Assembly (NCBI GenBank): GCA_044359525.1
Contig: JBIKLY010000004.1
Coordinates: forward strand, 1 to 64,000
Length of the DNA stretch: 64,000 nt
Direction: 5' to 3'
From: CAJBIL01 sp044359525
GTDB lineage: Bacteria; Pseudomonadota; Gammaproteobacteria; Burkholderiales; Rhodocyclaceae
The notes under the pieces were generated by a model. That model saw only the letters and a program-made list of their open reading frames with translations. It did not search any database and was not told where the DNA came from. Both the position numbers and the translations under genes were made by a program. Of this stretch, positions 1 to 7,980 are shown one piece after another. The stretch's first letter is position 1. Each line of letters begins with the position of its first letter.

Positions 1-118
1 GCACTTTTGCGCTGTTGATCAGTTCCTGCCCCTTCAGCACCCCGCCGAGCAGCAGGCCGATGATGACGAGTACAATGGCAATTTCGACCAGTGTAAAACC
101 CGATTGTTGTTTGTTCAT
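1..118 (-). CDS. Type IV prepilin, MSHA-type (N-terminus only)
   Basis: Only the first 39 codons are in the window; the rest lies beyond base 1. The start is MNKQQSGFTLVEIAIVLVII, a class III prepilin signal: a short basic leader, cleavage expected at G7|F8 by PilD-type peptidase, Glu at mature position 5, and a hydrophobic helix that packs the pilus core. The next residues (GLLLGGVLKGQELINSAK) resemble MSHA-family major pilins, so this is probably the main subunit of the pilus assembled by the genes at 4315–17636. A GGAG Shine–Dalgarno sits 7 bases before the ATG, and a sigma54 promoter lies about 40 bases upstream. Subunit type cannot be settled without the C-terminus. Confidence 0.85.
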   Translation of the reverse strand, partial: MNKQQSGFTLVEIAIVLVIIGLLLGGVLKGQELINSAKV

Positions 119-158
119 TTTAATCTCCGTACTATGACGATCGTAATAGATGATAAAA

Positions 159-174
159 AGCATGTTCCGTGCCA
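159..174 (-). promoter_or_regulatory. Candidate sigma54 (-24/-12) promoter of the pilin gene
   Basis: Read on the minus strand the bases are TGGCACGGAACATGCT. This matches the RpoN consensus TGGCACG-N4-TTGCW at all but one position, with the essential GG and GC exactly 10 bases apart. Initiation about 12 bases downstream would leave a leader of about 30 bases before the pilin ATG at 118. The sigma54-dependent response regulator at 17633–19090 is the obvious candidate activator; PilR (43515–44891) is a second possibility. No upstream activator-binding site was identified. Confidence 0.75.
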
Positions 175-297
175 GCGATTTCGGCCCGGTTTGTCATGCT
201 TTGCCCGAGAATCTGTCAGTTTTTCGACACTTTTGTCCGAAGTTGGATGCTTGTGCCTGCCAGCTGTCCGGTTTTCCTCAACCTTTGGTGTCTGCTC

Positions 298-2004
298 ATG
301 ACTACCTTGCGCCGGCTTGGCTCGGCGCTGCATGACCGCCAGCGCTGGGTGCTGATTGCGCTCCTTGCGGTATTGCATCTTGCCTTGCTGGCCGGTGCGA
401 ATACGATGGTCGGCATGATGTGCTGGCTGGTCGATGTCGGCCTGTTCATCCTCTGGCAACCCTTTATTCAAGCCGAACGGAGAGTTGACGCAATCGGACT
501 GGCCGCTATTTTTGCGGTGCTGGCCGGTGGTGTCTGGATTTTTGGCTGGTGGCTGCTGATCTTCTGGGTGGCTGCGCTGGCGGCACTGGTCGGCGGACGG
601 GTGATGTTCATCGACCATCGACCGACCCGAATTTTTTACCTGATCGCGTTTGCCTACCTGCTGGCTGCGCTACTTGTCTGGCTGATGCCCAAGGTCGTGC
701 CGGCGACGGTGCTGACCGGGCCTTCACTTGATCGTGAATTCGGCTGGGGCATGCCGCTGCTGTTTGTGGCCATGCTATTGCTGCCAAGTGCCAGAGAAAA
801 CAGTCGTCCGAGCAGCGGGATGGTCGATTTCTTCTACAGCCTGTTCATTTTTTTGCTGATTGCCGTGCTCGTGCTCGGCAGCCTGGCCTTCATGCTCCTG
901 CGCCAGTCAGGCTATATCGAGGCCGTATTCAAGACGCTGCTTTCAATGGCCGTGATGTTGCTGCTGATCGGCTGGGCATGGAATCCGCGCCCGGGGTTCA
1001 GCGGCGTCGGCGTGTTTTTCTCACGTTATCTGCTGACCATCGGCTTGCCTTTTGAGAAATGGCTGCATCGGCTGACCGCGTACTCGGGCAGCGAGAGTGA
1101 TCCCGAACGCTTTCTCGCCAAGGCCTTGAACGACATGCTTGAGCTGCCCTGGGTTGATGGCGGTGCCTGGGTTGCGGGAGCGCGCACCGGGCAGTTTGGC
1201 GTGCTCTCCCGATTCAGCCAGGACTTTCCTGAAGCGCCCTTGAAGCTGACCCTTCATACGCGTCACAAACTGAGTCCGGCGCTGGTCTGGCATTTTCATC
1301 TGCTGGCGCAGCTGACCAATGAATATTATGTTGCCAAGTTGCGGGCCCGTGAGTTGCAGCAGATCAGCTATCTGCGTGCGGTGCATGAAACCGGTGCACG
1401 GCTGACGCACGACGTGAAAAACCTGCTGCAATCCCTGAATAATCTCTGTTATCTGGCGCAGACGATGGATGGTCGCGATTCGGCACGGGTCAGCCAGCTG
1501 TTGCAACGACAACTGCCGCAGGTTACTCAGCGTCTCGGTCAGACGCTGGAAAAGCTGCAGGCGCCGCAGGGTGAGGCCGGTGCGGCTGTGGCAGCTGAAG
1601 CCTGGTGGGCCATGGTGGCGCAGCGTTACGAAAATTACCCGGTCGATTTTGAGCTCATGGTGTTTGCTCCGAAGGCGAAAGTGCCGGCCGAATTCTTCGA
1701 CAGTGCGCTCGATAACCTGTTGCAGAATGCACTGGCGAAAAGTCAGAACGAGGCCGGTTTGCAGATTCGTGTGTCACTGAGCAGCAATGGGGCGGTACTG
1801 CACGTATGTGACAGCGGCAGCCCGGTACCCGGCCAGGTTCTGCCCGACTTGTTTCTGGCGCCGCTGGCTTCGGACAATGGTCTGGGAATCGGCTTGTACA
1901 ACGTGGCACGACAAGCCGATGCGTTTGGCTACCAGTTCCGGCTATCGAGCAACGTGGCCGGAAAGGTCTGCTTCGAGTTGAGCCAAACTCGGCCGGCGGC
2001 CTGA
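298..2004 (+). CDS. Membrane sensor histidine kinase, PrsK-like
   Basis: About 568 residues. The N-terminal half has a series of hydrophobic helices (roughly residues 15–260), then a GAF-like region, then a histidine kinase core. The phospho-accepting His is H371 in the motif THDVKNLLQSL, the N-box is D472-N-L-L-Q-N477, and the G-box reads GLGIGLYNVARQ near the end. The HDVKN form of the H-box resembles PrsK-type kinases that pair with sigma54 regulators. The reading frame is open upstream to 169, but those codons run over the sigma54 promoter and are not membrane-like, so the ATG at 298 is preferred; no strong Shine–Dalgarno is seen. No response regulator is adjacent. The likeliest partner is the PrsR-like regulator at the other end of the pilus locus (17633–19090); this pairing is inferred. 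Confidence 0.85.
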   Translation: MTTLRRLGSALHDRQRWVLIALLAVLHLALLAGANTMVGMMCWLVDVGLFILWQPFIQAERRVDAIGLAAIFAVLAGGVWIFGWWLLIFWVAALAALVGGRVMFIDHRPTRIFYLIAFAYLLAALLVWLMPKVVPATVLTGPSLDREFGWGMPLLFVAMLLLPSARENSRPSSGMVDFFYSLFIFLLIAVLVLGSLAFMLLRQSGYIEAVFKTLLSMAVMLLLIGWAWNPRPGFSGVGVFFSRYLLTIGLPFEKWLHRLTAYSGSESDPERFLAKALNDMLELPWVDGGAWVAGARTGQFGVLSRFSQDFPEAPLKLTLHTRHKLSPALVWHFHLLAQLTNEYYVAKLRARELQQISYLRAVHETGARLTHDVKNLLQSLNNLCYLAQTMDGRDSARVSQLLQRQLPQVTQRLGQTLEKLQAPQGEAGAAVAAEAWWAMVAQRYENYPVDFELMVFAPKAKVPAEFFDSALDNLLQNALAKSQNEAGLQIRVSLSSNGAVLHVCDSGSPVPGQVLPDLFLAPLASDNGLGIGLYNVARQADAFGYQFRLSSNVAGKVCFELSQTRPAA

Positions 2005-2019
2005 GGCGCCCAGCCCGAT

Positions 2020-3309
2020 CTACGCAGCGATCGTGGCGGCCTGTTCCTTGCGCCCGATCAGGCGATAAACAACCATATTGCCCTTGCCCTTCAGGTAAAT
2101 GGTTTGCGGCTCGTGAAAATCGAAGCGTTCGTGCAGCCGGCGATAGGTTGCTTCATCAACCTGCACCATGCCCGGTACGCCCTCGCTGGTAATGCGGCTG
2201 GCGATATTGACGGTATCGCCCCACAAGTCGTAAATGAATTTCTTTTTGCCGACCACGCCGGCAACCACCGGCCCGGTGCCAATACCGATGCGTACCTCAA
2301 GATGCATCTGGTTGACGTTGAAGTCACGGCGCAGCAGATCGCGCATGGCCATGGCCATGTCGACGATCGCGTCCGAGTAGTCACTGCGATCGTTGTCCAG
2401 CCCGCCGGCGACCATGTAGGCATCACCGATCGTCTTGATTTTCTCCATGCCGTATTTTTCGGCCAGCTCATCGAACGACGAAAAAATCTTGTTGAGCATC
2501 GTGAATACTTGTTGTGGTGTCAGTCCTTCGGCGACCTTGGTGAAGTTTACGATGTCGGCAAACATCACGGTGACGTCGGCAAAGCCGTCGGCAATCGTCT
2601 GGTTGCTGTTTTTCAGGCGCTCGGCGATTGGTCCTGGCAGGATGTTGAGTAACAGCCGTTCGGAGCGGTCCTGTTCCACCTGCAGCATGCGGAAAGTTTC
2701 CTGCAGCGCAATCTGGGCGCGTTGCTTTTCGGTCGCGGAGTAGCGCAGTAGCAGATAGACGATGGTCGATACCGCGGCGAAGTTGAGCGCAAAGAAGAAA
2801 ATCGTTGTCTGCGTCGGCACCTTCGGCTGGTTAGTCAGCAGCGAGTCGGCCAGATAGTAGTCGAAGCCGCCGGAGAGCGCCGTGAGAAAGAGGTAGGCAA
2901 AAAACCAGGCGGCCGATTCGCGCGGGCCGATAAAGAGCACCGCACCGACCGGCGCCAGGAGGCCCCACAGGCTGACGCCGCTGGCCGTGATGAAGTTGCC
3001 CATGCTCCACTGCGCGACGAAAGGCAGGAACAGGAAAATCGACAGCTGGATCAGGCGGAAGGCGTCGAAATTGAGCGTTTTGAGATAAATCGCCAGATTG
3101 CCGATCAGCAAAAACTGGAAGAGGAAAGGAATCGTCGAGGAGAACCGCGGGCCAAGCTGGGCGTAGATGAACAACCAGAGCATCGAGGCGAAGCTGATCA
3201 GGCCGGTGGCGAAGATCAGCAGCGTCTTCTGCAGCCGCAGTTCCTCGGAGTCGCCCGGCGCGACCCCCGCATTGCGTAAGGTGGCGAAGAGACCTTCTTC
3301 AGACGGCAT
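2020..3309 (-). CDS. Membrane-anchored class III adenylate cyclase
   Basis: 429 residues. About six transmembrane helices occupy residues 28–190, a short helical linker follows, and the class III cyclase domain covers roughly 215–420. Metal-binding aspartates are D252 (FADIVNFT) and D296 (KTIGDAY). K292 and D361 (YDLWGDTVN) are the residue pair that selects adenine rather than guanine, and N368 and R372 stabilise the transition state, so all catalytic positions are present and cAMP is the expected product. The gene lies inside the MSHA-type pilus locus between the pilin-side kinase and the VapBC pair, tail to tail with the kinase (15-base gap). A role in surface sensing through cAMP is plausible but inferred from position only. 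Confidence 0.9.
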   Translation of the reverse strand: MPSEEGLFATLRNAGVAPGDSEELRLQKTLLIFATGLISFASMLWLFIYAQLGPRFSSTIPFLFQFLLIGNLAIYLKTLNFDAFRLIQLSIFLFLPFVAQWSMGNFITASGVSLWGLLAPVGAVLFIGPRESAAWFFAYLFLTALSGGFDYYLADSLLTNQPKVPTQTTIFFFALNFAAVSTIVYLLLRYSATEKQRAQIALQETFRMLQVEQDRSERLLLNILPGPIAERLKNSNQTIADGFADVTVMFADIVNFTKVAEGLTPQQVFTMLNKIFSSFDELAEKYGMEKIKTIGDAYMVAGGLDNDRSDYSDAIVDMAMAMRDLLRRDFNVNQMHLEVRIGIGTGPVVAGVVGKKKFIYDLWGDTVNIASRITSEGVPGMVQVDEATYRRLHERFDFHEPQTIYLKGKGNMVVYRLIGRKEQAATIAA

Positions 3310-3575
3310 GGGGGCGTTGTGAAGCGTAGAACGTAAGCATAGGCTTATTTGACAGCAAAGACGGGGGTGCGGTCAATCAGGATTTCGGCAGGCCGATGTC
3401 TAAGCTTGTTGTCAAAACATTCCAAGCAGGTCGGGTTAGGAACACGAAGGGCTTTTCGCATGACGAGCCGGGGGTACGTGTTCCGTACCGAATTTAATGC
3501 TGACCTTGTTGAGCCGTCAGTGAGGTTGAGAACAAGGCTCGAAGTCTGTCATTACGATTTGCCTGGGTCAAGATA

Positions 3576-3980
3576 CTACCTGATCCAGTTTTCTACCCGT
3601 AGTCCATCAACCCGTAAAAACTCGTCGACATTGTCCGTAATCAGCGTCAGGTCATGTGCGAGCGCGTGGGCAGCGATTAGCATGTCATTTGGTCCGATAG
3701 GCGTGCCGGCACGTTGCAACGCTTCGCGCAGGCGGGCGTAATGATGTTCGACCGGTGTGCACAGTGGTAATACTTCAATTTTGGACAGGATCTGGTCGAT
3801 TCGTTCACTCAGTAACGCTGACCCCGATTTTTCGGCGCCAAAGCGTAATTCGCAAGCGACGATGATGCTTGTGCAACAGCGGGTCTCCATGTGTTCGCGC
3901 AGCTGTTGTGCTGCGCAGCCAGCCGGTTGGCGTACCAGATGCGAGATGATGTTAGTGTCGAGCAAGAGGCCATTGCTCAT
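3576..3980 (-). CDS. vapC: VapC-type PIN-domain ribonuclease toxin
   Basis: 134 residues, normal length for VapC. The PIN acidic residues are all visible: D8 (LLLDTNII), E44 (VACELRFG), D99 (GPNDMLIA) and D116 (LITDN). Members cut tRNA or rRNA and are held inactive by the partner antitoxin. The ATG overlaps the stop of the antitoxin gene by 4 bases, the usual translational coupling. The 266 bases beyond the stop, up to the cyclase gene at 3309, contain no gene I can support. Confidence 0.93.
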   Translation of the reverse strand: MSNGLLLDTNIISHLVRQPAGCAAQQLREHMETRCCTSIIVACELRFGAEKSGSALLSERIDQILSKIEVLPLCTPVEHHYARLREALQRAGTPIGPNDMLIAAHALAHDLTLITDNVDEFLRVDGLRVENWIR

Positions 3981-4216
3981 AGGTCGACATCATTAAGCGG
4001 CAGTGCGTCGGCATCGATATCGGGGAAGTCGACGTCAAGCGCGTCCCAGCTAGCCAGCAAGCCGAGCAGGTCACTCGGTAAGACGGATTCGATGATCAGT
4101 CGGTTGCCGTCTTTCTTCATGATGGCTTCATTGCCGGGTAACTCGAATTCGCGCGGAATGCGCAAGGCCTGATTGCTGCCGTTGCGAAATAGACGAACGT
4201 GGCGTTGGGGTAACAT
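3977..4216 (-). CDS. vapB: VapB-type antitoxin (AbrB/MazE-like)
   Basis: 79 residues. The N-terminal part (HVRLFRNGSNQALRIPREFE) is the swapped-hairpin AbrB DNA-binding domain; the acidic C-terminal tail (DVDFPDIDADALPLNDVDL) is expected to wrap around and block VapC. It precedes vapC with an ATGA overlap. A strong AAGGAGG ribosome-binding site lies 6 bases before the ATG. The pair interrupts the pilus gene cluster and is most simply read as an acquired stabilisation module. Confidence 0.92.
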   Translation of the reverse strand: MLPQRHVRLFRNGSNQALRIPREFELPGNEAIMKKDGNRLIIESVLPSDLLGLLASWDALDVDFPDIDADALPLNDVDL

Positions 4217-4222
4217 GAGGCG

Positions 4223-4251
4223 CCTCCTTGCATATGCTAGGGCCTATGCTA
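4223..4251 (-). promoter_or_regulatory. vapBC ribosome-binding site and candidate operator
   Basis: CCTCCTT at 4223–4229 is the Shine–Dalgarno of vapB on the minus strand. Just upstream, TATGCTA occurs twice in direct orientation (4233–4239 and 4245–4251) with a 12-base period, a plausible site for VapBC autorepression. The operator role is inferred from position. Confidence 0.45.
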
Positions 4252-4314
4252 TTCGCTCGCCGCAATAAAGGCAAGAGGCTGGTTTTGCTGCTGGCAAGAC
4301 TCAGCTTAAGCGGG

Positions 4315-5037
4315 CTACGGTAGTTTCTGGGCAGAGACCATCCGGTGCATGAGAATGCTCGGCGTGACCCACACGACCTGGTCGTCAAACGTGCTGGTGA
4401 AGGCCTTGCTGACAAACTCCACATCGGCATTCGAATTCTCCGTTTCGTCCGCATCGGCAGAGACCGCCATCTGGGCGCCGGTGGGCAGGAAGCCGCCCCG
4501 TCCGTTCGCGCCGTGCGAGACGATGGCTGCGGGTACATTGCTGGCGATCAGCGTGCCCGCTGAGGTCGCACGAATGTTGATGTCGCCAGGGCTGTTCAAG
4601 GCAAAGGATGCCAGGCCGGTGATCGGCTGCGCGAAAATCCCGGTGACCCGGTAACTGACGCGGCGACCCCAGACATCCAGTTCCGGTACGCCCAGGGTTG
4701 CCCACGGCAGAACGCCGGCGACTGCCGCCGCGCCGCCGGTACAGCCGCCTGCTATCGCCACTCTTTCGAGGCCAGCGCCGGCGGCACCGCTGACCAGTGC
4801 GGGGTCGGCCGGGCAGGGCAGTCTTCCGTTGGCGACGGCAAAACCAATCAGTGCATCGCGGATTTCACTCAGCTGTTTTTGCGATTCGTTGCTTTCGGCG
4901 ACTTGTCGCTGTGCGCCAAGCCCCATCAGCATGCCGCCAACGAGCAGGGAAAAAATAACCAGCACCATCGCCAGTTCAACGAGCGTAAAACCGCGCTGGG
5001 ATTTGCCGGGCATTGAGACGGAGTGGGTCTTTTTCAT
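4315..5037 (-). CDS. Type IV pseudopilin (minor pilin) of the MSHA-type locus
   Basis: 240 residues. A prepilin signal reads SQRGFTLVELAMVLVIFSLL, with cleavage expected at G16|F17 and Glu at mature position 5. The mature domain contains RLPCPADPA and a later LPWATLGVPELDVWGRRVSYRVTG block that recurs in similar form in the much larger neighbour (YLPCPDTDNDG … LPWKTLGLPP … CLWYAVSG), so the two share a globular module. It lies 12 bases downstream of that gene in the same direction and probably forms part of a minor-pilin complex at the pilus tip. The Vibrio cluster has several minor pilins (MshB, C, D, O) and I cannot say which, if any, is its counterpart. Confidence 0.88.
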   Translation of the reverse strand: MKKTHSVSMPGKSQRGFTLVELAMVLVIFSLLVGGMLMGLGAQRQVAESNESQKQLSEIRDALIGFAVANGRLPCPADPALVSGAAGAGLERVAIAGGCTGGAAAVAGVLPWATLGVPELDVWGRRVSYRVTGIFAQPITGLASFALNSPGDINIRATSAGTLIASNVPAAIVSHGANGRGGFLPTGAQMAVSADADETENSNADVEFVSKAFTSTFDDQVVWVTPSILMHRMVSAQKLP

Positions 5038-5049
5038 TGCGTTTGCCGG

Positions 5050-7524
5050 TCAATCGCTGCGTATAAAAAAGTTGCTGAAGGTGACGCCCTGTATCGTATC
5101 CGTCGTGCCGCGGAACCCGCCGGTGAAGCCGACATAGACCGAATTCATTTCGTTCAAGGGGTGGGTGAGGTCAAGGCAGCGCTGTAGGATGGGCGCGTGC
5201 CAGGGCGTGATGCTCACGTTGTCGATCGTTCCGGCCCATGTGATGTCCGGCATGATGCTCAAGGCACCGGCAGAAACCGCCTTTAGCTGGATGTTCAGTG
5301 TGGTGCTGCTCTCGATCAGGGTAATGGGGCCGCTCGCTGTGCCGCCGAACGAAACTTCGATGGTTCCGGGTACGCTGGTTGCTAAAGTCACCTTGATGTT
5401 ATAAACCGAGTTCGCTGCAGGTGGACTGCTCAGTGCGGAATTCGGCAGCGTTGCCGGGCGGGCGGCGGCGGTATGCGCGAAAGTCCCTGATGCTATTGCC
5501 CAGCTGATTCCGGTCCAGCTTCCTGCGGCGCTGAAGTCGCGGTTTTCAGCGGCGGCGATCAGTTCGCTGCCGAGGAAATCGTTGCCGACATTGACGCAGT
5601 CGACACAGTCGACCCAAGCACTGATTTTTGCGTAGGTTGGTGTGCCAAGGGGGTGCGGGGGAGAGGTGAGCGGATGCTTGGCCGGTATGCAAGTGGTGCA
5701 AGTAGCATCGCAACCCGTGTGAATTTCAATCCGCTGATTGTGCCGCGAAGGTGGTGGATTGTTGTCGGTCGCGTTGCCTTCTTCGAACTTGTTGGCGGGG
5801 CTGTGCAGGCAGCCATTGGTCGTGCCGTCGCAGGCCGCGCCGGGCGTGCCGCCGGACAGGGTGTGGTTGGTATTGCCGTTCAGCATGATGGCGGTGTGGT
5901 TGCCCGCCGGTTCGCCAATTCCAGCGTCCTTGCGAACATCGGTTTCGATGTGAAAGGAATAGAGCCAGCCGTCCAACGGCTTGACAATACCCATATTGGT
6001 TGCGCTGCCACAGTCGTTTGTGTCGGGTGCGCCGAGGTCGCCGCTCAATAGCTGGAAAGAAAATCCGTTGCCGCGATCCTGCCCTGTGGCAGTCAGTGCG
6101 TAGTCATCCGCCTGAAGAAACTGGAACTCATAGTAGGCGCGCAGGGTTTTGCCGGCCAGGGGGATTAGGCTGGGTAGCCAGAAACAGCCGTTGCCGCTGG
6201 TGCTGCCGGTGTAGGTGATGGCAACCGTCTGATTGGTGGTGTCGGGCGTGACGGCTGCGTCGCCACCGCTTTTGGCGGCCCTAAATGTGGGGAAGTCTGC
6301 AGCGAATGATTTTTGCGTGGCGCCCGCAGGCAAGCCCTGGATGCATCGTGCGAGATCGGTCGCAGGAAGCCTGAAGTTGAAAATCTCGCTGATCGTGTAG
6401 CTGCCGCCAACGGTGAAGATCGTCGTGCTGGCGCCTTCGAGATAGTTGTTGGCATCATTTTTTTCGGCTGCCGTCGCCCGACTTTGCCCGGGGGTGCGCT
6501 CACCGCCGAAGAAGAGCACCGCATTGCACGCAGCCCCGTTAATTGTGACGGGGGTGGGTGGTGCCGGTGGGCTGGCGAAATACTTGAGATTGTCTTTCCA
6601 GTTGCATCTGAAATAGGCGTCTTTCTGATCCCCGAGGCCGTCAGCGACCGGGCAAGCGGGCGTGCCAAGCACCGTGGTCAGGCCGGTCGGCAGGCTGGCC
6701 ACCGGAATGCCGTTCAGCTCGTTCTTCAGCTTGTCGAGCAGATCCTTGATGTCGGCGGCAAAATCCTGTCGCCGCTTGATGCGCTCGAATATTTCTCTGC
6801 CGGAAATCCACAGGCCCAGGTCGTTATTGGTGCCGTTATTGATGCTGTCAGCGTTGGCGACGATCAGCGTTGTGTCACCGACACCGAGCGCGCCGATTCC
6901 TTCGAGATAGTCCGCTACCGTGTTGCTGCCGCCGCATTCCGACGCACCGGCCGAGGGGCGCGACTGGCCAGCCAGCGGTGCGCGTGCGGCGAAGATTACG
7001 GCCAGCGGGTAGTCGTGGGCCGTGGCGCCGGCCAGCATCGTGCCGCCGGCATCCTGAATGATAAATTGGCCAAGTGTGTCCCAATTGAAGATGTCAGTAT
7101 TCGGGCTGTCTTTGGCGTGCCCGGAGACCGCGTACCAAAGGCATTCGCCTCCGCCATCGCGCAGCGGCGGGAGGCCGAGGGTTTTCCATGGCAAGCGGCC
7201 GACGAGCGATACATTCTTCAGCCCACAACTGTCGGAATCTCCGTCGTTGTCGGTGTCGGGGCAGGGCAGATAGCCAAACAGCTTGTCGTTGTTGTTGCCC
7301 CCGTCCGGGTGCGTATCGCGGTAGGTTGCCGCGAAGCCGATCAGCGCTTCTTTCGCCTGGGCCAGTGCGTTGTTGCTGATCTGGTCACGCTGGGTGCCGA
7401 GCGTGACCGAGTTCAGCCGGCTGAAGAAGGTGCCGAGCACCGCGCCGATCAACACCAGCGCCACGATGAGAAGTGCTGCGCCGCGTTGTGATGTGAGTCT
7501 GGCCGGGCGGTTGCGCGGAGACAT
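5050..7524 (-). CDS. Large pilin-like protein with L-type lectin-like C-terminus (candidate pilus adhesin)
   Basis: 824 residues. The N-terminus (SQRGAALLIVALVLIGAVLG) is a PilX/MshP-like basic stretch plus hydrophobic helix without the Glu-5 of true pilins. Residues about 60–400 contain the same PCP…LPW…YAVSG module as the neighbouring pseudopilin. Residues about 405–645 look like an L-type (legume-like) lectin fold: GNGFSFQLLSGD at 486–496, then the C-terminal strand motif SVYVGFTGGFRG…IQGVTFSNFFI at 795–821. Between them a beta-rich segment (about 648–773, starting NDFLGSELIAA and ending GTIDNVSITP) resembles a jelly-roll carbohydrate-binding domain and seems inserted into the lectin fold. 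It is cysteine-rich (DCGS, CDATCTTC, DCVDC). Reading: a tip-located adhesin of the pilus. Domain calls are by eye. Confidence 0.75.
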   Translation of the reverse strand: MSPRNRPARLTSQRGAALLIVALVLIGAVLGTFFSRLNSVTLGTQRDQISNNALAQAKEALIGFAATYRDTHPDGGNNNDKLFGYLPCPDTDNDGDSDSCGLKNVSLVGRLPWKTLGLPPLRDGGGECLWYAVSGHAKDSPNTDIFNWDTLGQFIIQDAGGTMLAGATAHDYPLAVIFAARAPLAGQSRPSAGASECGGSNTVADYLEGIGALGVGDTTLIVANADSINNGTNNDLGLWISGREIFERIKRRQDFAADIKDLLDKLKNELNGIPVASLPTGLTTVLGTPACPVADGLGDQKDAYFRCNWKDNLKYFASPPAPPTPVTINGAACNAVLFFGGERTPGQSRATAAEKNDANNYLEGASTTIFTVGGSYTISEIFNFRLPATDLARCIQGLPAGATQKSFAADFPTFRAAKSGGDAAVTPDTTNQTVAITYTGSTSGNGCFWLPSLIPLAGKTLRAYYEFQFLQADDYALTATGQDRGNGFSFQLLSGDLGAPDTNDCGSATNMGIVKPLDGWLYSFHIETDVRKDAGIGEPAGNHTAIMLNGNTNHTLSGGTPGAACDGTTNGCLHSPANKFEEGNATDNNPPPSRHNQRIEIHTGCDATCTTCIPAKHPLTSPPHPLGTPTYAKISAWVDCVDCVNVGNDFLGSELIAAAENRDFSAAGSWTGISWAIASGTFAHTAAARPATLPNSALSSPPAANSVYNIKVTLATSVPGTIEVSFGGTASGPITLIESSTTLNIQLKAVSAGALSIMPDITWAGTIDNVSITPWHAPILQRCLDLTHPLNEMNSVYVGFTGGFRGTTDTIQGVTFSNFFIRSD

Positions 7525-7527
7525 TGT

Positions 7528-7980
7528 CTATCTTGCTGCTGGAGGTTTAATGACAATCCGGCCATCGTTCAGCAGGTCGCGGGCTTCGCCGGTGTTGCGA
7601 TTTACCGTTTCACCAACGCGCGCGTTGGCGGATGGCGCATCGCCAGCCTGTACGATGACTTTGTCCGGGCTTTTGCCGCTTGGCCTGACGATTGTTCCGC
7701 CCGATAGTTCGTTTTCATTTTGCGCTGCGCCGTTGATCCAGCTGGTGCGCTTGCCGCTGCTGCGTGTCACCATGCCGTTGATGGTCAGCGTCGGATCTTC
7801 GTTGACTTGCCGGGTGTCCTGGATATTCAGTTGGCGTTGCCGGTCGAGGGCTTCCCGGCGCTCCGGGGTGAAGAACAGGCGGCCCAGGGCTTCTTCGGCG
7901 CTGGCAGCCGGCGCCTGCGCTGCAGCCAGCAGCAGGGCCATCAATGGGCCGGGTAGCCACGCGGCTCTGCGGGCGGTCAT
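7528..7980 (-). CDS. MshK-like periplasmic pilus biogenesis protein
   Basis: 150 residues from the chosen start. The ATG at 7980 overlaps the stop of the upstream mshJ-like gene in an ATGA, and it is followed directly by a signal peptide (MTARRAAWLPGPLMALLLAA, cleavage near APAASA), so the longer upstream reading is rejected. The mature part has a DPTLTINGMVTRSSGKRTSWINGA block typical of small periplasmic proteins that assist a secretin or inner-membrane complex; a short basic C-terminus reads RIVIKPPAAR. The assignment rests on its position, exactly where mshK sits between mshJ and the pilins or secretin in MSHA loci; sequence similarity in this family is low. Confidence 0.65.
   Translation of the reverse strand: MTARRAAWLPGPLMALLLAAAQAPAASAEEALGRLFFTPERREALDRQRQLNIQDTRQVNEDPTLTINGMVTRSSGKRTSWINGAAQNENELSGGTIVRPSGKSPDKVIVQAGDAPSANARVGETVNRNTGEARDLLNDGRIVIKPPAAR

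Noticed and set aside
169..297. 43-residue N-terminal extension of the kinase gene
   Set aside because: It would be translated from a region occupied by the pilin's sigma54 promoter and adds no membrane or domain feature.
6313..7491. 392-codon plus-strand frame opposite the large pilin-like gene
   Set aside because: No Shine–Dalgarno or domain; the minus-strand gene fits the operon and has clear N-terminal and lectin-like features.
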